A stretch of DNA of 64,000 nucleotides from Cymbidium sinense (Eukaryota; Streptophyta; Magnoliopsida; Asparagales; Orchidaceae), in NCBI GenBank assembly GCA_021442155.1, contig CM038222.1, forward strand, positions 25,964,148-26,028,147, written 5' to 3'. This document shows, piece by piece, positions 47,418 to 59,084 of this stretch. The number at the start of each line of letters is the position of its first letter. Position 1 is the first letter of the stretch. The position numbers and the translations under genes were made by a program. Below the pieces are notes generated by a model. It was not told where the DNA came from and did no database searches. It saw nothing but the letters and a program-made list of their open reading frames with translations.

Positions 47418-48141
47418 TAGGGGATCACACATGCACTAGACATGACATGTGAGGGCTCTATGTCGAGGGCATAGAAGAAGAAAATCTTTTAGAGATAAGG
47501 TTTGAATTTGATTTGATTATATGATTCATGGAAAGAAGATCCGCTGGGGATAAGAATCAATAATCCACCTAGGATTAAGATTGAATCAACTTTAATTTGT
47601 TTTGTTTTAATTAATGTGGAGGCATATCTACTAGAGATATGGGCTCAAGTCCATTGGGGATCAGGTATATGAACCTTCCACTAGGGAAGAAAGTTTGGGC
47701 TACCCACGGGAATTGGGACTTGAGTTTAATTTCATAGATTTGTTTGGGGATGTATCCTCTAGGGATAAGAGTTTGGTTGGACTTCTTTGATTTAGACTTT
47801 ATAAAGGGAGTTAGCTTAATTTAGCTCCACTAGGAAGGTTGGTTTTAAATTTGATTTGTTTGCTTGACTTGTTTATATATGATTTGGGGCTCCATTAGAA
47901 AGAAGGGTATGATTCAACTCCAATGGGGAAAATTAGATTGGGTTTAATTGAATCTGAGTTAATGCATGGACCCTATCGATGTACAATGAAACCATTGAGA
48001 AGGGGCTATATTAGCTGTGACCTACCTCAGGATTACAAATCCAAAGGGATAGTCTACCAGCTAGGGGATAGAGCTAGCCAACCTAAGGGGTTGTCTTTTG
48101 GTGTGCAATGACTGTGTGCTAGGAAGAAGGCGTAGCAAACT
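47418..48141 (-). mobile_element. Transplanted fragment of retroelement 3'UTR inside the telomere-like block
   Basis: About 725 bases starting GGATCACACATGC and ending near a GAAGAAGGCGTAGCA segment. They match 52153-52880 of element copy 3 closely. Both sides return immediately to telomere-like DNA. The 62-codon open frame at 47923-48111 lies wholly inside and is not a gene. No LTR ends or target duplications are seen, so it arrived by recombination or repair rather than ordinary transposition. Confidence 0.75.
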
Positions 48142-49621
48142 TATCAAAATTAAAAATAAAATTAACTAAAATGAATAAAAAGTAAACCTAAACATACTAA
48201 TTTACTTAATTCAAAAAAATAATAATAATAAAATAATTTCAAAATAAACCCTAACCCTAAACCCTAAACCCTAAACCTGAAATTAACCCTAAACCCTAAA
48301 ACTAACCCTAAACTCTAAACTCTAAACCTTAAGCCTACAAACCTAAACCCTAAACCTAAACCATAAAACCCTAAACCCTAAACCCTAAATCCTAAACCCT
48401 AAATCCTAAACCCTCAACCCTAAACCCCAAACCCTCAACCGTAAAACCTAAACCCTAAAACCCAAACCCAAACCCTAAACCCTAAAACCCTAAAAACTTA
48501 AACCTAAACTAAATAAGACCTAAAAATAAAATAAAATAACCAAAAACATAAATAAAATAAAAAATAAAAAAATAAAAACCTAAACTAAAACTAAAACCTA
48601 AACCTAAATCTAAACGTAAAAATGAAATAAAATAAAAAAAATAAAAACTAAGCTAAAATAAAATAAATAAATGCCTAAACTAAGCTAAAAAAATATCACC
48701 TAAAATAAAAAACCTAAATAAAATAAAAACTAAATGTAAAATAAAAATAAAATATACCTCAAATGAAATAAAATATAAACTAAATAAAAACTTAAACCTA
48801 AATAATAAATCTTAAAATAATACCTAAAATTAAATAAAAATAAAACCTAAACCCTAAACTAAAAAAAACATAAACCTAAAGTAAAAATAAAATAAACCTA
48901 AACATAAAAAAATAAACTAAACTAAAATAAATAAAACCAAAACCTAAAGCTAAAATAAACTAAACCTAATCATAAACTGAATAAAATAAAATAAACTAAA
49001 AATAAACCTAAACCTAAACTAAAAAATAAATCATAAAAATAAACCTAAAATAAAAACCTTAAATCCAAACCTAAAGAAGTAAAATAAAAATAAAACTAAA
49101 CTAAAAAATAAACCTAAACCTAAACCTAGACCTAAATAATAAACTAAAATAAAAAACCTAAACTAAAATAAGTAATCCTAAAATAAATAAAATAAACTAA
49201 GTAAAAATAAAAATAAACCTAAATTAAAATTAAAAATAAAACAAACTAAAAAAACCTAAACCTACTAGTTTACTTAATTTAAAAAAATAAAAATAAAATA
49301 ATTAAAAAAACCCAAACCATAAACCCTAAACCCAAAAACTAACACTAAACTCTAAACTCTAAACCTTAAACCTACAAACCTAAACCCTAAACCCTAAACC
49401 CTAAAACCATAAACCCTAAACCCTAAACCCTAAACCCTAAACCCTAAATTCTAAACCCTAAACCTACAACCTTAAACCCTAAAGCCTAAACCTTAAAATC
49501 CAAAACTCTAAATCCTAAACCATAAATCCTAAAGCCTAAACACGAAACCCTAAAATCGATAACCCTAAACCCAAAACTTGAAACCCTAAACCCTAGACTA
49601 ACCCTAAATCCTAAACTCTTA
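48142..49621. repeat. Telomere-like block, continuation
   Basis: Degenerate (48142-48192), spacer (48193-48211, containing AATTTACTTAATT), canonical (48240-48510), degenerate (48510-49260), spacer (49261-49280, CCTACTAGTTTACTTAATTT), canonical (49310-49620, with a run of about five perfect CCCTAAA units near 49405-49447). No genes. Confidence 0.8.
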
Positions 49622-50100
49622 GAATGGGTAGAACCTTGACTATAGGAACATCACTATCAACTAGGCTCAGTCTAGATTTGGCGGTGGAGGGGAAGGCAAA
49701 GGTGGCTATTATCATAGTGGTGATGGGGGATCTAGACATGTGGTGGATATCGAGGTGGTGGTCAGAGCTGTGGTGGGAGGAGTGATGGAGGTTACAACCG
49801 TGGGGGTGGTAGAGGGAGAGATTAGTGATATGATGGTGGATCCCACTACTCGAGAGGTAGGGGTGGTTCTGATAGGAATTGGAGAAATTGAAGAACAATA
49901 GATCTGATCTGATGCTTATGGAACTGTGTCTTCATAGTAGAGACTGTTCTACTTATATAGGGTTCTTGATTTGCTCTATGGGTGCTCATTTTCTATCTAT
50001 GTTGTCTCTTGTGTCTTAGAAAACTTGGGGAGCTACTTAGTTGATTAAATTAAAAAGAAGAAATGTTGAATATAAATTTGTTCTCTGTTAAAAGAAAACC
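49622..50100 (+). pseudogene. Glycine/RGG-rich protein 3' end retrocopy, copy 2
   Basis: Homologous to 44535-45020. It reads SRFGGGGEGKGGYYHSGDGG, then loses frame by a 1-base deletion near 49742. The Gly-rich part resumes in another frame and ends GRGGSDRNWRN followed by a stop near 49896, probably the original C-terminus. The 3'UTR is similar to copy 1, but the A-tail is shorter (AAAAGAAAA near 50090). The two copies carry different lesions, so both decayed after duplication or arose from different templates. Confidence 0.65.
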
Positions 50101-50435
50101 ATGAACCCTAAACCATAAACCCTTAACTAAAACCTAAATCCTAAATCTAAAACCAAAACCCTAAACCCAAAACTCAAAACCCTAAACCCTAAACCCTAAA
50201 CCCCTAAACCCTAAACCCTAAACACTAAACCCTAAACCCTAAACACTAAAACCCTAAACCCTAAACTCTAAACCCTAAAACCATAAACCCTAAACCCTAA
50301 AACCTACAACCCTAAACCCTAAACCCTAAACCCGAAACCCTAAATCTTAAACCCTAACCCCTAAACAAACCTTAAACCCTAAACCCTAAACTAACCCTAA
50401 ATACTAACCCTAAACCCTGAACCCTAAACCTTGAA
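50101..50435. repeat. CCCTAAA-rich telomere-like repeat, last section
   Basis: Imperfect CCCTAAA units following the second glycine-rich retrocopy, including several perfect runs of two to four units around 50185-50240. It ends near 50435, before AT-rich DNA. A small remnant (CCCTAAACCCTAGCCCTAAA) reappears at about 50546. Confidence 0.75.
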
Positions 50436-50439
50436 TAAA

Positions 50440-52128
50440 GATGTCATTAGGAGTAGATATAAAAAATGACCTAATCCTAACATAATTATGGTAGCTAAAG
50501 AAAATGTCTTCAAGAGGCTTTCCCTTGACAATTAGAAATTTAAATACCCTAAACCCTAGCCCTAAATTATATTATAATACAATTTATTATAGTATAATGT
50601 GGCATCATATATTTGAGCATGTAGTGATGTGTTTTTGGATGTTATAAGATGTTTTAAAATGTTTTAGTATATTATGGTATTATGCCATATAGTCTATATT
50701 AATATAAATCATAAACAAATTAATTTAATAAATCAGATGATGAAATTTATTAAATTTGAAGTGGGAATTAGGTTGTATTACCAAAGGTGTGCTATGCCAC
50801 TTGTAGTCTAAGAAGTAAGATTTTATGTTCAAAATAAATATTATATGTTGTGGTATAGTATAGTATCATATATCACAATATATTGTTGCGCACTTTAAAT
50901 TCGTTTAGTATTTTACAATAATGCAGTCAAGCTTACACTAGCATTATTTATAGAAATGTTGATTTAGACTTTAAAATGGTGGAATTTGGCCAAATTCATT
51001 ATAGGAAGAGCATGAAATCATAATATATTATTTAAATTTAAAATATGTAAGTGATACGAATAAAATATATAATTTTTTATTATTTAGACTAATTTTATAA
51101 TTTTTTATTTGAAGAAATCACTTGTGATGTGATATGCAATACAATATAATATAATATAATATAATATAATACAATATAATATAATATGTTATAGTGTATT
51201 TTAATATAGGATGCCATGACATAGTGTAGATTCATCCATTATAGCATACTATTGTGTATTACTACTTGTTATTTAGCATATTTTAGTTTGTTATAGGATG
51301 ATGTAGTAGTACTGGTATAATTCCTAAAAATACTGATTTATTGGCTGAGATGATGGGATTTGGCCAAATTTAAGGTAGGCTGTTGGGAACATCAATGGGG
51401 GTGTGCTATCGTGTGTCATTTAATCAAAAGAATGGAATTTTGTATTCAAAATAAATGTTAATTTTTCAACCAAATTTTATAATTTTTTTTGCTTAAAGTG
51501 ATTCATTTTAAGGTGTAATGTAAGGTAATATATTATATGAAAGAATATTAAAATATAATGTACATAATAATATAACTTCACATATATATATATATATATG
51601 AATGTGGTGGTGTGTTACTAATGTTATTGTACATTTTAGTGTATTTTAGTTTTGTCATAACGCATTGGGTCAAAACTCACAAAAATGTTAATTTGAAGGT
51701 TGAGATGGAAGAATTTGGCCAAATTCACGGCACACACCAAGAAGCAACACCAAAATTATGCTATTTTGTACTGTTTCTAATAGAAAAATAATAATTTTAC
51801 ATCCAAAATAAACATTATTCATATTTTGAGAAAATTTTATTATTTGTTCCTTTTAAGTTATTCTACTTAGGTGTAATGTTAAACAAAATATTATATTATA
51901 GCAAATTAAAATATAACATCATATATTATAATATAAAATAGTGTGTTAATCCACACTATAATATGTTTAGAATAATATTGTATAATTAGTTTGAGCTTGC
52001 ACCATCACAGATCATAAAATGTTGATTACAATGTTAAGATGATGTAATTTGAACGAATACATTGTTAGGCTTTTGGTTGAAGTATTATACTTGTGCATAA
52101 GAGAAGAAATAAGATTTGATGAGAATTC
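50440..52128. repeat. AT-rich tandem repeat of about 350 bp, diverged
   Basis: Recurring anchors such as GAATTTGGCCAAATT (50981, 51355, 51710, a weak form at 52045 and a weak first one at 50742) are followed by a TTTTATNTTCAAAATAAA-type segment and then a G(T)GTAATGTAA/AATATAAT stretch. Spacing is about 241, 373, 355 and 335 bases. A run of ATAAT repeats lies at 51137-51190 and a TA run at 51581-51598. No ORFs. It may be a diverged satellite or another 3'UTR-derived array. Confidence 0.55.
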
Positions 52129-54560
52129 CATGTTAAGGACATAGAGGGAGATCCAATAAGGATCACACATGCATTGGACATGACATGTGAGGGGTCTATT
52201 TCGATGGCCTAGAAGAAGAAAATTTGCTAGGTATAAGGTTTGAATTTGATTTGATTATATCATTTTTTGAAAGAAGATCCAGTAGGGATAAGTATCTATA
52301 ATCCACTGGGGATTAAGATTGAATTAACTTTAATTTATTTTGTTTCTATTGGTGTGGAGGCACATATACTAGAGATATGGGCTTGAGTCTATTGGGGATC
52401 AGGTATATGAACCTTCCACTAGGGAAGTAGGTTCGAGATATCCATTGGGGATTGAGATTTCAGTTTGATTTCATAGATTTGTTTAATGATGTATCCATTG
52501 GGAATAAGAGTTTGAATGGATTTCTTTGATTTAGACTCTACTAGAGGAGTTTGTTTAATTTGGCTCCACTTTGGAGGTTGGTTTTGAATTTGATTTGTTT
52601 GCTTGATTTGTATATATATGATTTGGGGCACCATTAGGGAGAAAGGTGTAATTTAACTCATTGGGAAAATTAGATTGGATTTAATTTAATCTCAGTTTAT
52701 GTATGGACCTTGACGGTGTGTGATAGACCCACTAAGAAAGGGCTATATGAGCCTTGACCTACCTCAGTTTACAAATCCAAAAGGATAGTCTACCGACTGT
52801 GGGGTAGAGCTAGGCAACCTAAGGGGTTGCCTTGCGGTGTGCAATGGCTATGCTAGGAAGAAGGCATAGCAGACTTACATCTTCTAATGCTAGGAACAAC
52901 ATTTGGGGTGACCTGTTGGATGCATAATAAATCAAACTTGACCTTGGGCGACTACTAAGTGAATGTCACTGGGGACTAATGTCAACTCAAAAGTAGTCAG
53001 GATTAATTTTATCTTAATTTTATGTGATTTGATATGGTTAGTTTGATTTAGTTTGATTTCAAATTAAGGGAATATCCACTAGGGATGTGAGCTCGATCAA
53101 ATTTGATATATTTAATTTATGGACCATGTCAGTGTGTGAAGGACCCACTAAGATGGGCCTATATCAGACTTGTCCTATCTCAGATTTACAAATCCAATAG
53201 AATAGTTTACTGGTCGTGGGGTAGAGCTAGCCAACCTATGGGGTTGCATTTTGGTGTGCAATGGTTGTGCTAGGAAGAAGGCATAGTAGACTTACATCTT
53301 CAAAAGCAGGGAACAACTGCTGGGGTGACCTGTTGGTAGACAACAAATAGAACCCGATTTAGGGGTGATTATTTAGTGAATGCTGCTGGGGACTTATATT
53401 TACTCAAGAGTAATCAGGTTATTCTTATAGAGAATTTTGCTGACACTGCCCAAAAGATAGGATGCTTTTTTGGGAAAAGGTGCTATTAGGGGTGTCCTCC
53501 TAATCTACAAGTAAATATATATTTTGTTTATATGTTTGCATGGATCCTGCTTATGTGCGAGAGGGACCACACACAGAAGGGGTTATGTTAGCCTTGACCT
53601 ATCTCAGGTTTATTGGACCAAGGGAGAATCTGCATATCCACATAACAAATTTTCTAACCACAAGGATGGTTATTAGGAAAGGGGAATTGTCCAATTTGAT
53701 AGTAACCCGGGTAGTGTCTAAATGGGGTTACAAAGGACGTGATCTAAATATAGTGACCACAGGGGAGGGGCTGCTAGGGTCATTATCTCGAGCCCTAGAA
53801 AATAAAGCCTATAAGTGTATGGTGTCCAACTCAAAGATAAAGCATAGAAGACTTACATATGTCATGAGTGGTGTATCCTAAAATGCGAGATCCAACCAAC
53901 TTAAGGTGTATCCGTCAGCATGAGTGGTGTATCTATTAGCATAGTGAGAACCAAGCAACCTAAGGTGCCTATCGGTGTGCAATGATCAATCTAGAAAGAA
54001 AGTGTGTAGACTTACAAATTTCTAAGAGGAACTTATCATCGTGATAGTCTATCATCAGTGGGATAGATGTTATCTGACCTAGAACGACTATTAAGTGGGA
54101 AGCCCCAAAAAAGGACTGGACCTAGACTTGAAGCAGTCAGGATGGAAGGAGCCACGAGGGGACCTATCCTAAACCTCAAATATACTCAACCTAGTCAGTA
54201 CACGAAGGCTAATCCAAGAAGAAAGTGAAGCTAACTCACATCCTCTTACATAAAGCCAACATAAGGTAGCTTACTGGCCACGCAGTATGGCCTACCAGAC
54301 TAATAAGGAGCTCATTGGTGTGTATTGGCCAAGTAATAAAGGAAATCATAGAAGAATTATATCATCTAATGTAAGAAGATGACTAGGGTGACACACTTGT
54401 AGGGTAGCATGTTAGCCTCACTTAGAGCAGCCACTAAGTGAGTGTCATTGGGGGCGTTATCTCAACTCAGAGTCACCCCAAAAAAAAGATGTGTTTATTT
54501 TATATGTTTGTTTTATGTTGATGAAGGATAGGATGCTGCTCGGGTTCTTACACCTACCCT
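52129..54560 (-). repeat. 3'UTR tandem-repeat region of element copy 3
   Basis: Corresponds to 10795-14140 of copy 1. Units with ACCTCAG-ATTTACAAATCCAA and TAGTCTACC recur near 52760 and 53180 (spacing about 420), with a weaker one at 53595. Units with AACTCACATCCTCTT-like cores lie near 54235. Only one GGATGC...GGGTTCTTACACC unit is present (54531). The 113-codon open frame at 53540-53881 lies inside repeat DNA, and I do not consider it a gene. Confidence 0.7.
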
Positions 54561-54639
54561 AAACACATCGTGGTGATTTGCAAACAAGAATAGTTTCACA
54601 TGGAAGAGATTGAATTCGAAATGGAATTTTCATTGATGA

Positions 54640-55750
54640 TAATTATTTTCAAACATGATTTATAATATTTTTTTAAGTAGAGCCCATTGATTGGAAGCAT
54701 TGGGTGCTCTCCCTTATGATTAATAAGCTGATAAGATCCTCCTTGGTAGACCTTCTCTATGACAAAAGAGCCTTCCTAAGTGTGTTCAAACATGCCTCCC
54801 ATCTTATGATGGGCAATAATCAGCCTCCTTTGAACTAAATATGCTCTCCTCCTTGAAAAGCTCTAGGATAGACCAACTTGTTTTGAGCTTGAATAATTTT
54901 AGCTTTGTACAACTTGAGGTTTTTGCATGCCCGCATGTGTCTGTTCTCCAAACCTTCGAGCTCTTCTAACCATAACTTAGAATTTTTCTCTGTTGTGATT
55001 CTGCTACCTGCAGCTATCCTTAGTGACAGGAGTTGGATTTCTAATGGTAGAACAGCTTCAAACTCACACACTAAGGAAAAAGGAGTAGACTGAGTTGGAG
55101 TTCTATATATGGTGCGGTAGGCCACAAGATTTCAACTAACTGCTCATGCCACTGTCGCTTATTGTTCTCGAGTATCTTCTTTAGTATTTGGATGAGAGTT
55201 TTGTTGAAGGCTTCTACTAAGTGGTTTTCCCTTGGGTACTTGATGGTAGAATATCTCTAATCTATGTTGTGTCTCTAGGAAAAGTTGTTGATCTCGGTGC
55301 TCACGAATGAAGTACGATTATCAGATATAATTCATCGAGGAACTCTAAACTTGTATATGATATGGTTCCTAAAAAATTGGAGTACATGCTGAGGTGTGAC
55401 CTCTCTGAGCAGAATCGCCTTCGCCCATTTGGAAAAGTAGTTAGTAGCAGCTAAGATGAACCAATGAGCCTTGGAAGAAGGAGGATCAATCAGACCTACT
55501 ATGTCAGTTCCCCAGCATTCAAATGGCCATGAGGCCAACGTAGGATGTAAAATGTTGGGTAATTGGTGCAGGACCACAATGTGTATTTGACATTGGTGGC
55601 ATCACCTAGCAGTATCCATGCAATCTTTGATCATCAAAGGCCAATAGTATCCTAGTATCTTGATCTTATCTTTCATCTTCAAACCAGATCAGTTGGCTCC
55701 ACATAATCCTGAGTGTACCTTAGTCAAGATCTTACAAGCTTTGTGCTTGT
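54640..55750 (-). pseudogene. Integrase, element copy 3 (catalytic Asp kept)
   Basis: The zinc-binding part ends in VHSGLCGAN (near 55690). The core is in the frame 55332-55577: HPTLASWPFECWGTDIVG, then LIDPPSSKAHWFILAATN and YFSKWAKAILL, with the first catalytic Asp at codon 55503-55505. After a frameshift the C-terminal half (54835-55125) reads MAYRTIYRTPTQSTPFSLV, CEFEAVLPLEIQL and LYKAKIIQAQNKLVYPRAF. The expected second Asp and Glu region lies in the damaged interval 55130-55330. Lost continuity makes it non-functional. Confidence 0.85.
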
Positions 55751-56400
55751 CTATACAACTTAACCACATATGATCGAAAGAGTGCCAGTACATGACACCA
55801 TTCACAAGAGTGTAGGAAAGTTCTCTCTGTTTTATCTTATTGGCTTGGGACTTCTCTTGAGATAGTTTTCCTCTATTTAGGTAATCCATGAATGGTTGCC
55901 TCCAATATAACTCCTCATTCTTCTTGGCAATGGAAACTTCCCCTTCAAGAGAGTACTTTTTAATGAGTTTAATATAAATAAAGGATAATACTTGTCTATT
56001 TTGGACTTTTATTGATATGGACTCATCCTCCCAACATGTCAACTTTTTAGCAAGTTTGGGTAAAGCATACAATATGACAATCTCTCCTCGAGGAATCTTA
56101 TAAATGGTAAGCTCTAGGATTTGGGGCAATAACTTCATGGTGTTCTTATGGTAGTGATGGAGCTTGGGCTTTATAACCTTATAGGACCCAACGATTTGGT
56201 TGATAACTAGCTGAGAATCCCCGAAGATGTTGATGTTCTAGGTGCTTAGAGTAATGGCTAACTCCAAACTGGAAATCAGAGCCTCATATTGACTTGTTGT
56301 TGGTCTAAGGATTGGATAGAGAATCATCATATCATAGTCCAGAATTAAGAGAACTATTCCTACCCCTACCTTTCATGGAATAGTAAATTATGATTCTTCT
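55751..56400 (-). pseudogene. Second RNase H end and integrase N-terminal part, copy 3
   Basis: The frame 55689-56138 runs from MKLLPQILELTIYKIPRGE through YALPKLAKKLTCWEDESISI to YWRQPFMDYLNRGKL and LSYTLVNGVMYWHSFDHMWL. This is the end of the second RNase H, the linker, and the start of the integrase zinc-binding domain, in the usual Tat order. The GDSQ-type acidic strand of the RNase H lies upstream near 56200-56230 in a different frame. Confidence 0.7.
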
Positions 56401-56508
56401 CTTTTTTAAGAGGAAGCCACCCCATCAAAGTACATCTCCCACTGGTGAATGCTAATTCCTCTTATGTTCCTGATTTGTTCATCAGGGAGATCATCACTAA
56501 GAGGAGAG

Positions 56509-57066
56509 TCAACATGCAACAGGTGTTTTGCCAAGAAATCCACTAGTGCTTATCCTTTCACTACACAGAGGGGGTATGAAGGTAATGTCAAACTGCAAGA
56601 AGATCATGGACTGTTGTGCCAACCGTTTGGATAGCGTCAGCCGTATCATCAGATACTGTAGTGGATTGATCCTAGAGATTAAGTTCACCTTATGAGGAAG
56701 CATGTAGTGTTGTATCTTTTGGGATGCAAAGATTAAATTTAGGCAATGATTCTCAATGGGTGGATGATTAGCCTCAGTAAGGATTAGATAATGGTTGAGG
56801 TAGTAGAGTACATTTTCCTTCTCTTCATCATTGGATTGGGACAACAAAGCACCAAGGGTGTCGTCTAACGTAGTAGTGTAAAGTATGAGTGGCTTTCCTA
56901 GGATAGGAGCTGCTAGAACTAGCGACGTCATCAGGTAATGCTTGATGTCTTCGAAGGAATGCTCACACTTGTCATCCCACTTGAACTTGGCATCATTTTT
57001 GACAAGTGCTGAGAATGGCTGACATCTTTCGGATAGGTTGGATATAAAGCATCTTAAATACTCCAA
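56509..57066 (-). pseudogene. RT connection and RNase H, element copy 3
   Basis: A 186-codon open stretch, the longest pol piece in the window: EYLRCFISNLSERCQPFSAL, then FKWDDKCEHSFEDIKHYLM and APILGKPLILYTTTLDDTLG. This is the gypsy RT thumb and connection followed by RNase H (LILYTTTLDDTLGALL corresponds to LYVAVS..A.GAVL-type first strands). The initiation codon of the open frame is TTG and not meaningful. The tail (LQFDITFIPPL onward) runs toward the second RNase H, with a frameshift near 56510. Confidence 0.85.
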
Positions 57067-57981
57067 CTACCCTTGGAATGATCTGAGTTGAGTTAAACTT
57101 TTAGGGGGTGGAATTTCTAATATCTCCTTGATCTTCTCCAAATTAATTTCAATTCCCTAGTATTGAACAACAAACCTAAGGAATTTCTCTGAATCCACTC
57201 TGAATGCACACTTCATGGGGTTCATTTTGAGGTTAAATTGTCTTAATTATTTGAAAACTACTCTCAAGTCAAACTGATGATCTTCCTTTTCTCTACTTTT
57301 GATCATGACATCATTGACATAGCACTCGACTTGATGATGAATGAGTTCATCAGATTTGAGTCATAACCCTGGGTATGTACTAGCATTTTAAAATGAAAGG
57401 CATGACCTTATAGCTAGATTGATTGGGGTTCTAAATGTAGTGTTTCTTTCATCTTCGAGCCATCTTTATTTGGTTATATCGGATGAGCCATCCATGAAGA
57501 AGGCGCATGAGATGAACCAATTTCCACCATCACCTCTGGGATTGGTAGCAGAAATTCATCTTTTGGATATGCCTTATTTAAATCTATATGAGGTTTGAGG
57601 GTTAGCAATAGGCTCTATTGCTAGTTTATGGGCTATTCGTGAGCCAATCGAGCATCTCTTTATAACTCCATGCAAAGCAATCCTTAAACTTAGTCAATAG
57701 CCTAACTAAGTCATTGGTTTCAATTTCATTTAACAAAAAATAGATGTATGTCAGGCATGGATCTTCTTCAGTTCCTATGTTGATTTCCTTAATCTCATTG
57801 ATGGTTGACTTAATCTCTTCTTCAAACTCTGGGATGCATCTTTGACTTCAAAATCATTTGGATCATTTGAAGTTTCTAAGAACAGCTCCTCATATAAGTT
57901 AATGTGTTTTGAAAAGAACCTATTATATTTCAAATCATTGGTGATGACTAAGTAGTAATCGTCATCATTGACTGGAGCCAC
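57067..57981 (-). pseudogene. Reverse transcriptase, element copy 3 (YVND)
   Basis: RT body in broken frames. The region near 57300-57345 gives HHQVECYVNDVMIKS, with the catalytic box at 57321-57310 reading YVND as in copy 2. The upstream fingers blocks near 57400-57600 have large deletions, including loss of the segment that in copy 2 holds KKKNDQIHI. The lead-in (57775-57981) is short and interrupted. Confidence 0.7.
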
Positions 57982-59084
57982 TGTACCGAATCATAGTACC
58001 AATCTTGATTAAGAGCTTTTGCATTTGTTCTTCTATATTCTTTCAAAGTAGTCTGACCTGCACTTTGACCAAGTAGGTGGGAATTCATCTTTCTTTGCTA
58101 AATTATAAACATAAGGCAAGTACCAATCAAAAGGTAACTCTATTAAATCTTTATATGAATCATCCCCAAGTTATACATCAACTTCTTGTCTTGAGGATGA
58201 TGCTTCCAGAAAGAACCTTTGAGACTTGACACCTTTGGATGAATTAGGGGCTTCCTTAACTACCAAACCCTTAACTTTTTTGAGAGGAAAGTGGGGTTAG
58301 AGCTAAGGTTCCCAACTTATGTGTAACTATTACACATATAGACTTGGATACACTTATGTTTTCCATTAGAGCCTGACCTTCATCACTATCTGGCTCAAAG
58401 TGTCACCTCCAAGGGAATCTACTGAGAAGAGCTGGCTGGTGTGCTAATTATATAAAACTCATCCTATGAACTAGATTCTAAGTCTATATGGATAGCAGGT
58501 GTACTCAGTAAGGATATATCTTGAATGGCCAATAAGATGTTTTTCCTAATTGCCTTTGAATTGTCTCTTCCTCACTAGTGGAGGCCAAGTCGTCGTACCC
58601 ATATGTTCGAAAGGAGTAATAAATTATGGGTGGAATCTAATGTTAGTCTCCACTTCCTCCTACAAGTTTATTTTCCCTCCCTTTTATTTTCTTTTTCATT
58701 TTCTCTTCTCTTTTTCATTTTATCTTTCCTTTTGTTTTTATTTTTCTTTTTCCTTTATTTTTTAACTTTGGCCAAGTTCACAAGAATAGACTTATTGATT
58801 TTTTGGGAGGTAGTAAGCCGCATCCTCATATATGCTGACCTTATGAACTGTAAATGGCTTGAGATCTCCTTTGACAGAGGCGATTCCCCTCTCACGAACT
58901 TTTATACATTGATGTAGAGGATAGAACTATTTTTTCTTATGTATCAATGGTCTCCAAGTATAGCATTAAAAGATCCATCCTAGTCTATAATGTGAAACTT
59001 GGCTTGGTCTTCCAATCAACTATCTCCAATGGCAACACTATGGAGCCTAGTTGACATCACTTTGGAGCGATTCAATTTTCCCAT
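57982..59084 (-). pseudogene. Protease-RT linker of copy 3, with sense polypurine tract
   Basis: Aligned with copies 1 and 2. The plus-strand C/T tract is longest here (58673-58768). The plus-strand frames at 58550-58917 are shadows of that tract, not genes. The segment ends within a region corresponding to about 40370 of copy 2, just short of the protease, where it meets the inverted LTR. Confidence 0.55.

Larger units (their letters stand above)
52129..59084 (-). mobile_element. Ty3/gypsy (Tat/Ogre-like) element copy 3, 3'UTR and pol only
   Basis: A more diverged member of the same family: tandem-repeat 3'UTR (52129-54560), integrase, two RNase H domains, RT and linker. It stops near 59084, within the linker toward protease, where an LTR in opposite orientation begins. 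Gag, protease, leader and its own LTRs are absent. Pol pieces are longer and better preserved than in copies 1 and 2, and integrase keeps its Asp. Confidence 0.8.

Noticed and set aside
53540..53881. Plus-strand 113-codon frame
   Set aside because: It lies in the tandem-repeat 3'UTR of element copy 3, has no domain and is not preserved in the homologous parts of copies 1 and 2.
58550..58917. Plus-strand Phe/Leu-rich frames that look like membrane proteins
   Set aside because: Produced by the C/T-rich tract antisense to the retroelement linker.
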